From contig JAIESJ010000194.1 of assembly GCA_019746155.1 (NCBI GenBank), forward strand, positions 1-7,584: a stretch of DNA of 7,584 nt, in the 5' to 3' direction. Positions 1 to 5,525 of the stretch are shown here, piece after piece. A program made the translations under genes and the position numbers. Source of the stretch: Burkholderiales bacterium. Its GTDB lineage: Bacteria; Pseudomonadota; Gammaproteobacteria; Burkholderiales; SG8-41. The first letter of the stretch is position 1; each line of letters begins with the position of its first letter. The notes below the pieces were generated by a model. It searched no databases. It saw nothing but the letters and a program-made list of their open reading frames with translations, and was not told the origin of the DNA.

Positions 1-95
1 ATCATGCGTTACGCCGGCAGGCGATGAAAAACAACGCGCGGCTGGGCGATGTCGCGCGCCAAGTGATTGCGCTGGCCGGCCTGCTGTCGAATTAG
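1..95 (+). CDS. nasT: C-terminal end of an ANTAR-domain transcription antiterminator, NasT type (partial, 5' end outside window)
   Basis: The reading frame starting at base 3 gives 30 residues and a TAG stop at 93-95. The peptide has the typical end of an ANTAR RNA-binding domain: an Ala-Leu-Arg-Arg-Gln-Ala-Met stretch, then Asn-x-Arg-Leu-x-Asp-Val-Ala and a final helix ending near Ala-Gly-Leu-Leu. ANTAR proteins bind pairs of hexaloop RNA hairpins and stop an overlapping terminator from forming. In nitrate assimilation the protein is NasT (a response-regulator fold paired with the nitrate/nitrite sensor NasS) or NasR. Only the ANTAR tail is visible, so NasT rather than another ANTAR protein is inferred from context: two matching leader RNAs lie downstream in front of a redox operon and nrtAB. 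NasS would be expected just left of the window. Confidence 0.8.
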   Translation, partial: HALRRQAMKNNARLGDVARQVIALAGLLSN

Positions 96-118
96 CGGCG
101 CACCGATTTTGGCGCCGC
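95..118 (+). terminator. GC-rich hairpin at the end of nasT, possible terminator
   Basis: A perfect 7-bp stem (95-101 with 112-118) encloses a 10-base loop and begins at the last base of the nasT stop codon. Only a short pyrimidine run (CCTTCC) follows, not a clean T tract, so an intrinsic terminator is likely but weak. Confidence 0.45.
99..115 (+). promoter_or_regulatory. Possible second (distal) NtrC half-site
   Basis: A GCACC half-site lies 31 bp upstream of the better NtrC-like site at 130-146, and its other half is poor. Its predicted position, near -154, matches the distal site at the second promoter (5390-5406). It overlaps the nasT 3' hairpin, so the match may be accidental. Confidence 0.25.
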
Positions 119-129
119 CCTTCCTGTTG

Positions 130-146
130 TGCACCGCGAAAGTGCG
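130..146 (+). promoter_or_regulatory. NtrC (NRI) enhancer-like site upstream of the first sigma-54 promoter
   Basis: The sequence reads TGCACC-N5-AGTGCG. The NtrC consensus is TGCACC-N5-GGTGCA, so the dyad is nearly complete. Its centre is about 123 bp upstream of the predicted transcription start, within the usual range for NtrC enhancers. NtrC control is inferred from the site and the sigma-54 promoter; no ntrC gene is in the window. Confidence 0.55.
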
Positions 147-204
147 ATCGTTTGTCGGGTGTCCGCCTGGGGTCTTTTTAAGGTTTAAAAAAATTATTCT
201 TTAT

Positions 205-217
205 TTTCAATTAGTTA
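205..217 (+). promoter_or_regulatory. IHF-like binding site
   Basis: Twelve of 13 positions fit the IHF consensus WATCAA-N4-TTR; the second base is T instead of A. It sits in an AT-rich tract (about 178-230) between the NtrC-like site and the sigma-54 promoter, centred near -50. IHF bending commonly brings an enhancer-bound activator to sigma-54 polymerase from this position. Confidence 0.45.
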
Positions 218-234
218 TGAAATTGTCCGAGATG

Positions 235-250
235 TGGCATAGCGCTTGCT
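235..250 (+). promoter_or_regulatory. Sigma-54 (RpoN) -24/-12 promoter for the redox operon
   Basis: TGGCAT-N5-TTGCT matches the sigma-54 consensus TGGCAC-N5-TTGCW with one change. The invariant GG (236-237) and GC (248-249) are exactly 10 bases apart. Transcription should start near 261, giving a leader of about 120 nt before the first gene. Confidence 0.85.
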
Positions 251-264
251 AGGAATCGGACATG

Positions 265-286
265 GCGCGCCTAATGACGGGTGTGC
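265..286 (+). promoter_or_regulatory. First ANTAR hexaloop hairpin (P1), first leader
   Basis: An 8-bp stem (265-272 with 279-286, including three G-U pairs) closes the hexaloop AATGAC, with A1 at 273 and G4 at 276. It begins about 5 nt after the predicted transcription start. Confidence 0.65.
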
Positions 287-315
287 TGCGGTCCGGTGGT
301 TACCGGCCGGCAACG

Positions 316-333
316 ATGGACAACGGCGTCCAT
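316..333 (+). promoter_or_regulatory. Second ANTAR hexaloop hairpin (P2), first leader
   Basis: A perfect 6-bp stem ATGGAC/GTCCAT closes the hexaloop AACGGC (A1 at 322, G4 at 325). The hairpin and three bases before it recur exactly at 5634-5654 in the second leader. Confidence 0.8.
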
Positions 334-378
334 TTTCGCGACACGAAAGCGGTTGCGGAGATGGCCGCCATTTTTTTT
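325..378 (+). terminator. Intrinsic terminator of the first leader (attenuator)
   Basis: Bases 325-341 pair with 353-369 in a long stem (one mismatch at 329/365 and a few G-U pairs) around an 11-base loop. One A and eight Ts (371-378) follow. The 5' arm uses the 3' half of hairpin P2, so the two structures exclude each other. Confidence 0.8.
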
Positions 379-380
379 GG

Positions 381-2378
381 ATGGTGGCTTTGGCGGCAGT
401 ATTAAAGCACAACACGCAACCGGAACCGCTTGCTGCCCATGAAGCGGCACCGGTGGTTATCGTGGGTGCCGGCCCGGTCGGCATACGCGCGGCACAGGAA
501 CTGCACCGCCGTCTGCCAGACCAGCCCGTCGTGCTCTACGGTGAAGAGCCATCCGAGCCTTATAACCGCATGCGCCTGTCATCATTCCTCGGCGGAGAAC
601 TCGATTGGCAGGCGTTGACCCGCGATCTCAAGTTGCCGCAGAGCGCAAATCTCGACGCGCGCTTCGGTTGCGCGGTAATGTCGATCGACCGGGAGGCATG
701 CGAGGTACGCGACGCCAGCGGTGTCATACAGTCGTACTTGCGCCTGATCCTGGCCACCGGATCGCGCCCGCATGTGCCGGACATTCCAGGCATACGCCTG
801 CCCGGTGTTTACACCTTTCGTGATATCAGCGATGCACACAAACTGCTGGCACGGCGGGTGCGCAGCCGTCGCACCCTTGTGCTTGGCGGCGGATTGCTGG
901 GCTTGGAGGCGGCACGCGCGATGCGGCGCTTCAATACCGAGGTCTGTGTCATCGAACACTACAGCCGCCTGATGATGCGGCAGCTCGACGACGGGGCTGC
1001 GCAGTACCTGATCGAGCACATGAAAACGCTCGGTATCGAGGTGGTGCTGGGTGACAGTGTGCGGCGCGTGCTGGGAGGGGCTGCGGTCACCGGGGTGCAG
1101 CTGCGCAGCGAGCGCATCCTGCACTGCGATACCGTTCTGGTGGCAACCGGCATCCGGCCCAACATCGAACTCGCGCGTGCTGCGGGGCTGTTCGTCGGAC
1201 AGGGCATACGCGTCAATGACCGCATGCTGACCTCCGATCCGCGCATTTACGCCATCGGTGAATGCGCCGAGCACCGTAACCGCGTTTACGGACTGGTTGC
1301 GCCGGGGCTGGAACAGGCGGCGGTTGCCGCCCACGACATAGCCGGAGGCAAGGCCAATTACAACGGTTCCCTCGTGGCCACGCGCCTCAAGGTGCTCGAT
1401 CTCCCGGTGTTCAGTATCGGTTCGGCAACCGAGGAAGAACTGCCCGACTTCGGACGGGAACGGTGTTATCGCAAGGGGAATATTTATCGCAAGCTGGTGA
1501 CCTGCCGCGGCCGTCTGATCGGCGCAATTGCAGTCGGCGAGTGCAAGGAACTCAACCGTTTGCAGGAAGCGGTGCTGCGGCGGTGCCGCATCTGGCCGTG
1601 GCAGTTATGGCGCTTCTATCGCCATGGCACGCTATGGCCGGCCAGGGAACTGGCCAGCGTAGTGCAGTGGCCGGAAGCCACCACGGTTTGCAACTGCACA
1701 GGCGTGACGCGCGGGCAACTGGGTGAAGCGCTTGCTTCTGGCTGCAGTGCCGTCGAAGAACTGGCTGCCCGCACCGGGGCTTCGACCGTTTGCGGTGCGT
1801 GCCGGCCGCTGCTTGCCGAACTTGCCGGCGGCAACGTCGCGCTCGCACCGGCGCGCGGTTATCGTCCGTTGTTCGGCATCGCTGCGCTGGCCATGGTCTT
1901 TACGCTCCTGATGCTGCTGGCGCCGTCCATTCCCTATGCCACCAGTGTCGACGTGCCGTGGCAGTGGGATGTGCTGTGGCGCGACGGCTTGTGGAAACAA
2001 GTCAGCGGTTTCACCGTGCTCGGGATGACGCTGCTGGGCTCGCTGATGTCTCTGCGCAAGCGCTGGGCCCGCTTGAGCTTCGGCGGATTCGCCTGGTGGC
2101 GGCTTGCCCACGTCCTGCTCGGCGTCGGTGCGCTGCTGGCGCTGCTTGCGCATACCGGCGGCAGGCTGGGCAGCCAGCTCAACCTGTTGCTGATGAGTTC
2201 GTTCCTGGGGCTGACCGTGGTCGGCGGCATCGCCGGCGGGGTGATCGCATCGGAACACCGCATCGGCGGCATGCTGGCGCGCCGGCTGCGCGACAACTGG
2301 GTGTGGCTGCACATATTACTGGCGTGGCCGCTGCCTCTGCTGCTCGCTTTTCACGTCGCCAAGACTTACTACTTCTGA
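381..2378 (+). CDS. NAD(P)H/FAD oxidoreductase fused to a BFD-type [2Fe-2S] domain and a di-haem ferric-reductase-like membrane domain
   Basis: This 665-residue protein probably moves electrons from NAD(P)H in the cytoplasm across the inner membrane. Residues 25-320 form a NirB-type pyridine nucleotide-disulfide oxidoreductase: FAD motif GAGPVG (29-34), NAD(P) motif GGGLLG (169-174) and the second FAD motif around AIGEC (291-295). A BFD-like domain has Cys437-x-Cys439 and Cys471-x2-Cys474. About five hydrophobic segments follow from residue 497. Two carry His-x13-His pairs (577/591 and 644/658), the spacing that holds two b haems in ferric reductase/NOX proteins. The sirohaem/4Fe-4S nitrite reductase half of NirB is absent. 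The start is uncertain: ATG 381 lies directly after the terminator T tract with no clear Shine-Dalgarno; GTG 384 and TTG 390 are alternatives. The frame stays open to TTG 246, but that codon is inside the promoter. It is first in a five-gene operon. Confidence 0.85.
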   Translation: MVALAAVLKHNTQPEPLAAHEAAPVVIVGAGPVGIRAAQELHRRLPDQPVVLYGEEPSEPYNRMRLSSFLGGELDWQALTRDLKLPQSANLDARFGCAVMSIDREACEVRDASGVIQSYLRLILATGSRPHVPDIPGIRLPGVYTFRDISDAHKLLARRVRSRRTLVLGGGLLGLEAARAMRRFNTEVCVIEHYSRLMMRQLDDGAAQYLIEHMKTLGIEVVLGDSVRRVLGGAAVTGVQLRSERILHCDTVLVATGIRPNIELARAAGLFVGQGIRVNDRMLTSDPRIYAIGECAEHRNRVYGLVAPGLEQAAVAAHDIAGGKANYNGSLVATRLKVLDLPVFSIGSATEEELPDFGRERCYRKGNIYRKLVTCRGRLIGAIAVGECKELNRLQEAVLRRCRIWPWQLWRFYRHGTLWPARELASVVQWPEATTVCNCTGVTRGQLGEALASGCSAVEELAARTGASTVCGACRPLLAELAGGNVALAPARGYRPLFGIAALAMVFTLLMLLAPSIPYATSVDVPWQWDVLWRDGLWKQVSGFTVLGMTLLGSLMSLRKRWARLSFGGFAWWRLAHVLLGVGALLALLAHTGGRLGSQLNLLLMSSFLGLTVVGGIAGGVIASEHRIGGMLARRLRDNWVWLHILLAWPLPLLLAFHVAKTYYF

Positions 2379-2385
2379 ACGGTAG

Positions 2386-3822
2386 ATGGCGATATTGACG
2401 AGCCGCAAGGCCCTGTGGATTTACTGGGGAGTCCTGACTTTGGCGATAGGTGCTTATCTTGCCCTGGGCTTGTTGACCAAGGGTGCCGGCAGTGATCCAT
2501 GGCTGAAGCCGGCGCGCGTGCTTTTCCTGCCGGGGCAGACCAGCCACGGGCATTACCAGATCGAACTGGCGTGCGAGAGCTGCCACACCGATCCGCTGGG
2601 CGGCAAGGATGTGCTGCAGGATGCCTGCGTCAATTGTCACGGCGCGGAACTGAAGGAAGCCGATGACAAGCACCCCAAGAGCAAGTTTACCGATCCGCGC
2701 AACGCCGACCGCGTGGCGCGCATAGACGCCACTAATTGCGTCACCTGCCATGCCGAGCACAAGCCGGAGATCACTGCGGCCATGGGCGTGACTGTGCCCA
2801 GGAACTTCTGCGCCCATTGCCACAGCGGAGAAAACGACATCGGCAAGGAACGCCCCTCGCACGCCGGCATGGATTTCGGCACCTGCGCCGATGCCGGCTG
2901 CCACAACTTTCACGACAACCGCGCACTCTACGAAGACTTCCTGCTCAGGCACCGCCATGAACCCGATCTGCTGGCAAAGATGCAGCTGCCGGCGCGTGAC
3001 TTTGCCGCCGTGGTGCGCGAGCTGCCGGGGTATCCCGCGGACCGCTATCCGCTGCGGCAGCTGGATGCCGGCGGTGCGGATGCGCCCGCCGGAATGCAAG
3101 TCGACCAGGGGATTGTGCGTGACTGGCTGGCCACCGCGCACGCCAGGGCGGGGGTGAATTGCAGCGCTTGCCATCAGGCGCCCGCCGATGGCGGCGCGCG
3201 CTGGACGGATCATCCGGACCACAAGGCATGCGCCGGCTGCCACCAGTCCGAAGTCAAGGGTTTTCTTGCCGGCAAGCACGGCATGCGTCTCGATCAGGGA
3301 TTGCCGGCGATGAAGCCGGGTATGGCGCGCCTGGCCATGAAAGCCGGAGCCGCCGACAAGACGTTGGGCTGTACTTCATGCCACGGCGCCCACCGTTTCG
3401 ACACCCGCCGGGCGGCGGTGGAGGGTTGTCTGGCATGCCACAACGACAGGCACAGCCTGGCCTACCGGATGTCGCCGCACTACGCGCTGTGGCTCAAGGA
3501 GATGAGCGGCGAGGCGCCGCCCGGAAGCGGCGTGGCGTGCGCCAGCTGCCATCTGCCGCGTATTGCGCACAAGAGCGACGATGTCAGCCGCATGCTGGTG
3601 CAGCACAACCAGAACGACAATCTGCGCCCCAGCGAAAAAATGATACGGCCGGTGTGCATGAACTGCCACGGCCTGGGCTTCACCCTGGATGCGTTGGCCG
3701 ATCCGGGACTGGTGGCGGGGAATTTCAACGGACGGCCGTCGCGGCATGTGCAGAGCCTGGACATGGCCGAACGCAGGGAGCGCGAGTTGAAAGAAAAGAA
3801 ACGCGGCCGGAACGGCGGTTGA
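2386..3822 (+). CDS. Membrane-anchored multihaem c-type cytochrome with eleven apparent haem-binding motifs
   Basis: The 478-residue protein starts 7 bases after the preceding stop, so the two are surely co-transcribed. Residues 8-30 form one hydrophobic segment, a signal anchor placing the rest in the periplasm. Ten CxxCH motifs start at residues 63, 81, 118, 142, 259, 282, 329, 348, 385 and 424. An eleventh, C-x4-CH, starts at 167. The spacing suggests an N-terminal five-haem part (63-173), a linker with few haems (174-258) and a C-terminal six-haem part. No CxxCK motif, the active-site haem of NrfA and octahaem tetrathionate reductase, is present. The C-terminal half vaguely recalls the HAO/octahaem family, but this is an impression. 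Likely role: take electrons from the upstream di-haem fusion and pass them to, or use them on, a periplasmic acceptor. The Lys/Arg-rich tail (residues 463-476) is unusual. Confidence 0.85.
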   Translation: MAILTSRKALWIYWGVLTLAIGAYLALGLLTKGAGSDPWLKPARVLFLPGQTSHGHYQIELACESCHTDPLGGKDVLQDACVNCHGAELKEADDKHPKSKFTDPRNADRVARIDATNCVTCHAEHKPEITAAMGVTVPRNFCAHCHSGENDIGKERPSHAGMDFGTCADAGCHNFHDNRALYEDFLLRHRHEPDLLAKMQLPARDFAAVVRELPGYPADRYPLRQLDAGGADAPAGMQVDQGIVRDWLATAHARAGVNCSACHQAPADGGARWTDHPDHKACAGCHQSEVKGFLAGKHGMRLDQGLPAMKPGMARLAMKAGAADKTLGCTSCHGAHRFDTRRAAVEGCLACHNDRHSLAYRMSPHYALWLKEMSGEAPPGSGVACASCHLPRIAHKSDDVSRMLVQHNQNDNLRPSEKMIRPVCMNCHGLGFTLDALADPGLVAGNFNGRPSRHVQSLDMAERRERELKEKKRGRNGG

Positions 3823-3883
3823 AAGCGTACCCGGCGGCGCGTGGGCATGGGTTGTTCAGTGAGCAGTCAGACGGGTCATTTAA

Positions 3884-3888
3884 AAGGA
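3884..3888 (+). promoter_or_regulatory. Ribosome binding site deciding the DUF3365 gene start
   Basis: AGGAG lies 9 bases before ATG 3898. This supports 3898 over the upstream in-frame GTG at 3841, which has no such site. The 75-base gap after the multihaem cytochrome gene holds nothing else recognised. Confidence 0.75.
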
Positions 3889-3897
3889 GAGCGAAAG

Positions 3898-4473
3898 ATG
3901 GACAAGACGTACGGGTTGAAAAAAACGGCGTGCATGATGGTGACGGTGTTTGCCGGGATGGGCGCCGGCGCCGGTCATGCAAAGGACATGAGCTTCAAGG
4001 AGGTGGCGGACGCGCTGCATGCGGTGATGGAGGCCGATCGCACGGTCTACACCCGGCTGATCGTCAATCGCCTGCAGAACGAGGAGAAGGTGATCAAAGC
4101 CAGTGAACACTGGAAGGACGAGAAGGCGCTGGTGCTGCCGGCGCAGATGTTCCGCTTCGGCGCCGAGATGGTGGCGGAGAAGAAGGCGAATTTCACTTAT
4201 TCGCTGCTTTCGCTATGGCCGATCAACAAGCAGAACGCGGCCAAGACCGCGGTGGAGAAGGACGGGCTCAAGGCGGTTGCCGCCAAGCCGGAGCAGCCTT
4301 ACTACCAGACCGAGACGCTGGGCGGGAAAAAGTACTTTACCGCGATATATGCGGACCGCGCGGTTGCCCAGGCATGCATTGCCTGCCACAACGCGCACAA
4401 GGACAGCCCGCGCACCGATTTCAAGCTGGGTGAAACCATGGGCGGCGTGGTGATACGCCTGCCTATGAAATGA
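3898..4473 (+). CDS. Periplasmic mono-haem DUF3365 (Tll0287-like) protein
   Basis: This 191-residue protein has a cleavable signal peptide (Lys/Thr-rich start, hydrophobic core, likely cut after Ala-Gly-His-Ala near residue 28). The mature part fits the DUF3365/Tll0287 family, a PAS-like fold with one c-type haem. Visible family features are the long helix with MEADRTVYTRLIVNRL, a PAQMFRFGAE stretch, the LLSLWPINKQN segment and a late single CIACH motif at residues 160-164 followed by Asn-Ala-His-Lys. Such proteins are seen as redox or gas sensors or as small electron carriers, and their exact job is not settled. It overlaps the next gene by 4 bases (ATGA). Position between two cytochrome genes suggests it carries electrons or senses a ligand for the same periplasmic chain. 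Confidence 0.82.
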   Translation: MDKTYGLKKTACMMVTVFAGMGAGAGHAKDMSFKEVADALHAVMEADRTVYTRLIVNRLQNEEKVIKASEHWKDEKALVLPAQMFRFGAEMVAEKKANFTYSLLSLWPINKQNAAKTAVEKDGLKAVAAKPEQPYYQTETLGGKKYFTAIYADRAVAQACIACHNAHKDSPRTDFKLGETMGGVVIRLPMK

Positions 4474-4883
4474 GGGGGACGGCTTTGCGTTTCCGCTGCG
4501 CTGCCGCTTTCGCGCTGGTTGCTGCATTGAGTGCGGATGCGGTGTCCGCTGCCGGCAAGGCGGACATTGGGGGGAGCTTTCCCGAATTTCCCGGTGCGCG
4601 ACTGCGGCAGGGCCGGCAAATCTGGCTCGGCACCTGCAAAGCCTGTCATACGACGGATATCGCGGGCGCACCCAGGGTAAGCGACCAAGCGGCATGGGCG
4701 CCGCGGCTGAAAAAAGGCATGGATGCGCTGTATGCCAGCGCATTGCGTGGCAGATTCGGTCCCATGGGTACCGAAATGCCGCCGCGCGGCGGCAGCCCGG
4801 AATTGTCGGACGAGCAGGTCAGGACGGCGGTGGATTACATGGTCGCCGTCGTAAATCATTTTGCAAAGGAGAAAATCAGATGA
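4470..4883 (+). CDS. Small periplasmic c-type cytochrome, cytochrome c5-like
   Basis: The 137-residue protein has a signal peptide (hydrophobic stretch 11-24, likely cut near Val-Ser-Ala at 25-27). A class I cytochrome domain contains CKACH at 56-60 and the likely axial Met103 in TEMPPRGG. A closing LSDEQVRTAVDYM helix is typical of cytochrome c5-type proteins. It is a mobile or loosely attached electron carrier. The start overlaps the previous stop as ATGA, and its own stop overlaps the globin start in the same way, so translation of the three genes is probably coupled. Partners are most likely the multihaem cytochrome and the DUF3365 protein. An upstream start is not needed, since the signal peptide begins at this ATG. 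Confidence 0.85.
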   Translation: MRGTALRFRCAAAFALVAALSADAVSAAGKADIGGSFPEFPGARLRQGRQIWLGTCKACHTTDIAGAPRVSDQAAWAPRLKKGMDALYASALRGRFGPMGTEMPPRGGSPELSDEQVRTAVDYMVAVVNHFAKEKIR

Positions 4884-5293
4884 CACCGCAACAAATCATG
4901 CTGGTCAAGGACAGCTGGAAGAAAGTAATGCCGATCAGCGATACGGCGGCGGAGCTGTTCTACGGCAAGCTGTTCGCGCTCGACCCTTCAGTCAAGTCGC
5001 TGTTCAAGGGCGACATGAAGGAGCAGGGCAGAAAGCTGATGTCGATGATCACTGTCGCGGTCAATGCGCTTGACCGCCTCGACACCATCGTGCCCGCGGT
5101 GCAGGAACTGGGCAGGCGCCATACGGGCTATGGCGTCAAGGACGCGCATTACGATACCGTCGCGGCGGCGCTGCTGTGGACCTTGGGGCAGGGGTTAGGC
5201 GAGGCGTTTACCGGCGACGTGAAGCAGGCCTGGGTCGATGCCTACACGGTACTCGCCAGCACCATGAAACAGGCGGCGTCCGTGCCCGCGTAA
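4880..5293 (+). CDS. Single-domain bacterial haemoglobin (Vitreoscilla-haemoglobin-like globin)
   Basis: The 137-residue product lines up along its length with the globin part of Vitreoscilla haemoglobin and flavohaemoglobins. Key positions are recognisable: Tyr28 (B10), Phe42 (CD1), Gln49 (E7) and proximal His81 (F8) in ELGRRHTGYGV, followed by the AHY motif at 89-91. There is no FAD/NAD reductase domain, so it needs an outside electron donor to turn over NO or oxygen. A signal peptide is absent, placing it in the cytoplasm. AGGAG at 4867-4871 sits 8 bases before ATG 4880, and the start overlaps the cytochrome stop by 4 bases; the longer open frame from 4694 is a read-in. It is the last gene of the operon. 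NO detoxification during nitrate or nitrite use is the likeliest role; oxygen delivery or sensing is possible. Confidence 0.88.
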   Translation: MTPQQIMLVKDSWKKVMPISDTAAELFYGKLFALDPSVKSLFKGDMKEQGRKLMSMITVAVNALDRLDTIVPAVQELGRRHTGYGVKDAHYDTVAAALLWTLGQGLGEAFTGDVKQAWVDAYTVLASTMKQAASVPA

Positions 5294-5297
5294 GGTC

Positions 5298-5343
5298 ACG
5301 ATACGGCATATCGTCGGGCTTGCCTGCCGCCCATGGCAATGGG
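5298..5343 (+). other. Two small hairpins after the globin gene, weak candidate terminators
   Basis: ACGATA/TATCGT (5298-5314) and CCCAT/ATGGG (5330-5343) can form short stems. Neither is followed by a T run. No other terminator is visible for the first operon, so some readthrough into the nrtA control region is possible. Confidence 0.25.
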
Positions 5344-5361
5344 GTTCCAGTGCGGGCTCTG

Positions 5362-5427
5362 ATGGTGCGGGTTATCCCGGTCGGACAAAGGCCTCAAACT
5401 GGTGCACGCCCGGGGTTGCCGCACCAT
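5362..5427 (+). repeat. 9-bp inverted repeat flanking the upstream NtrC-like region
   Basis: ATGGTGCGG (5362-5370) and CCGCACCAT (5419-5427) are perfect inverted copies, 48 bases apart. Each contains an NtrC-type GGTGC/GCACC half-site, so the repeat may reflect activator binding rather than RNA structure. Confidence 0.4.
5390..5406 (+). promoter_or_regulatory. NtrC-like enhancer site, distal, second promoter
   Basis: About 13 of 17 bases fit the NtrC consensus, with a perfect TGGTGCA half at 5400-5406. Its centre is about 154 bp upstream of the predicted start. Confidence 0.45.
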
Positions 5428-5436
5428 AACCTATCA
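5420..5436 (+). promoter_or_regulatory. NtrC-like enhancer site, proximal, second promoter
   Basis: A GCACCA half-site with a poor partner half is centred near -124. That is 30 bp (about three helix turns) from the distal site, a usual distance for paired NtrC dimers. Confidence 0.35.
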
Positions 5437-5494
5437 GGGCGAAGCGCTTGAAACGAAGTATTGCATGACGAGCGGTTTATATATTTTGATTAAA

Positions 5495-5507
5495 TATCAA
5501 TATGTTG
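5495..5507 (+). promoter_or_regulatory. IHF consensus site
   Basis: TATCAA-TATG-TTG fits all positions of WATCAA-N4-TTR. It lies in an AT-rich tract and is centred near -51, the same place as the site in the first control region. Confidence 0.6.
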
Positions 5508-5525
5508 GTAATAAACATCACCGAC

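Larger units (their letters stand above)
261..380 (+). promoter_or_regulatory. ANTAR/NasT-responsive attenuator leader RNA of the redox operon
   Basis: The leader holds, in order, a hexaloop hairpin (265-286), a short GC hairpin (293-306), a second hexaloop hairpin (316-333) and an intrinsic terminator (325-378) that shares bases with the second hexaloop hairpin. Both hexaloops carry A at position 1 and G at position 4, the signature of ANTAR target RNAs. Protein-stabilised hairpins should exclude the terminator and allow readthrough. This is what is known for NasR and NasT leaders. The assignment rests on structure drawn by eye, not on folding software. Confidence 0.8.

Noticed and set aside
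246..380. N-terminal extension of the flavoprotein frame back to TTG 246
   Set aside because: This stretch contains the -12 promoter element, both ANTAR hairpins and the terminator. The predicted transcript starts near 261, after that codon, and the extension shows no family resemblance.
262..405. Small leader ORF starting at ATG 262 with a possible leader-peptide attenuation role
   Set aside because: The ATG would be one base from the transcript start with no ribosome binding site, and no regulatory codon run is seen. The hexaloop hairpins explain the conserved bases better, and the shared MDNGVH peptide in both leaders follows from the shared RNA hairpin.
582..1334. Long antisense open frame inside the flavoprotein gene
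   Set aside because: It is a shadow of GC-rich codon use: no recognisable domain, no ribosome binding site, and the sense strand carries clear FAD and NAD motifs.
1632..3279. Antisense open frames spanning the fusion protein and multihaem cytochrome genes
   Set aside because: They run opposite confirmed domains, span the junction of two co-directional genes and have low-complexity His/Gln/Arg-rich products.
3159..4106. Overlapping + strand open frame of 315 codons across the cytochrome and DUF3365 genes
   Set aside because: It covers the haem-motif region in a different frame, has an Arg/Gly-rich unrecognisable product and crosses a gene boundary.
4694..4879. 62-residue N-terminal extension of the globin
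   Set aside because: It lies out of frame within the c5-like cytochrome. The globin proper has its own AGGAG and starts at the family's usual N-terminus.
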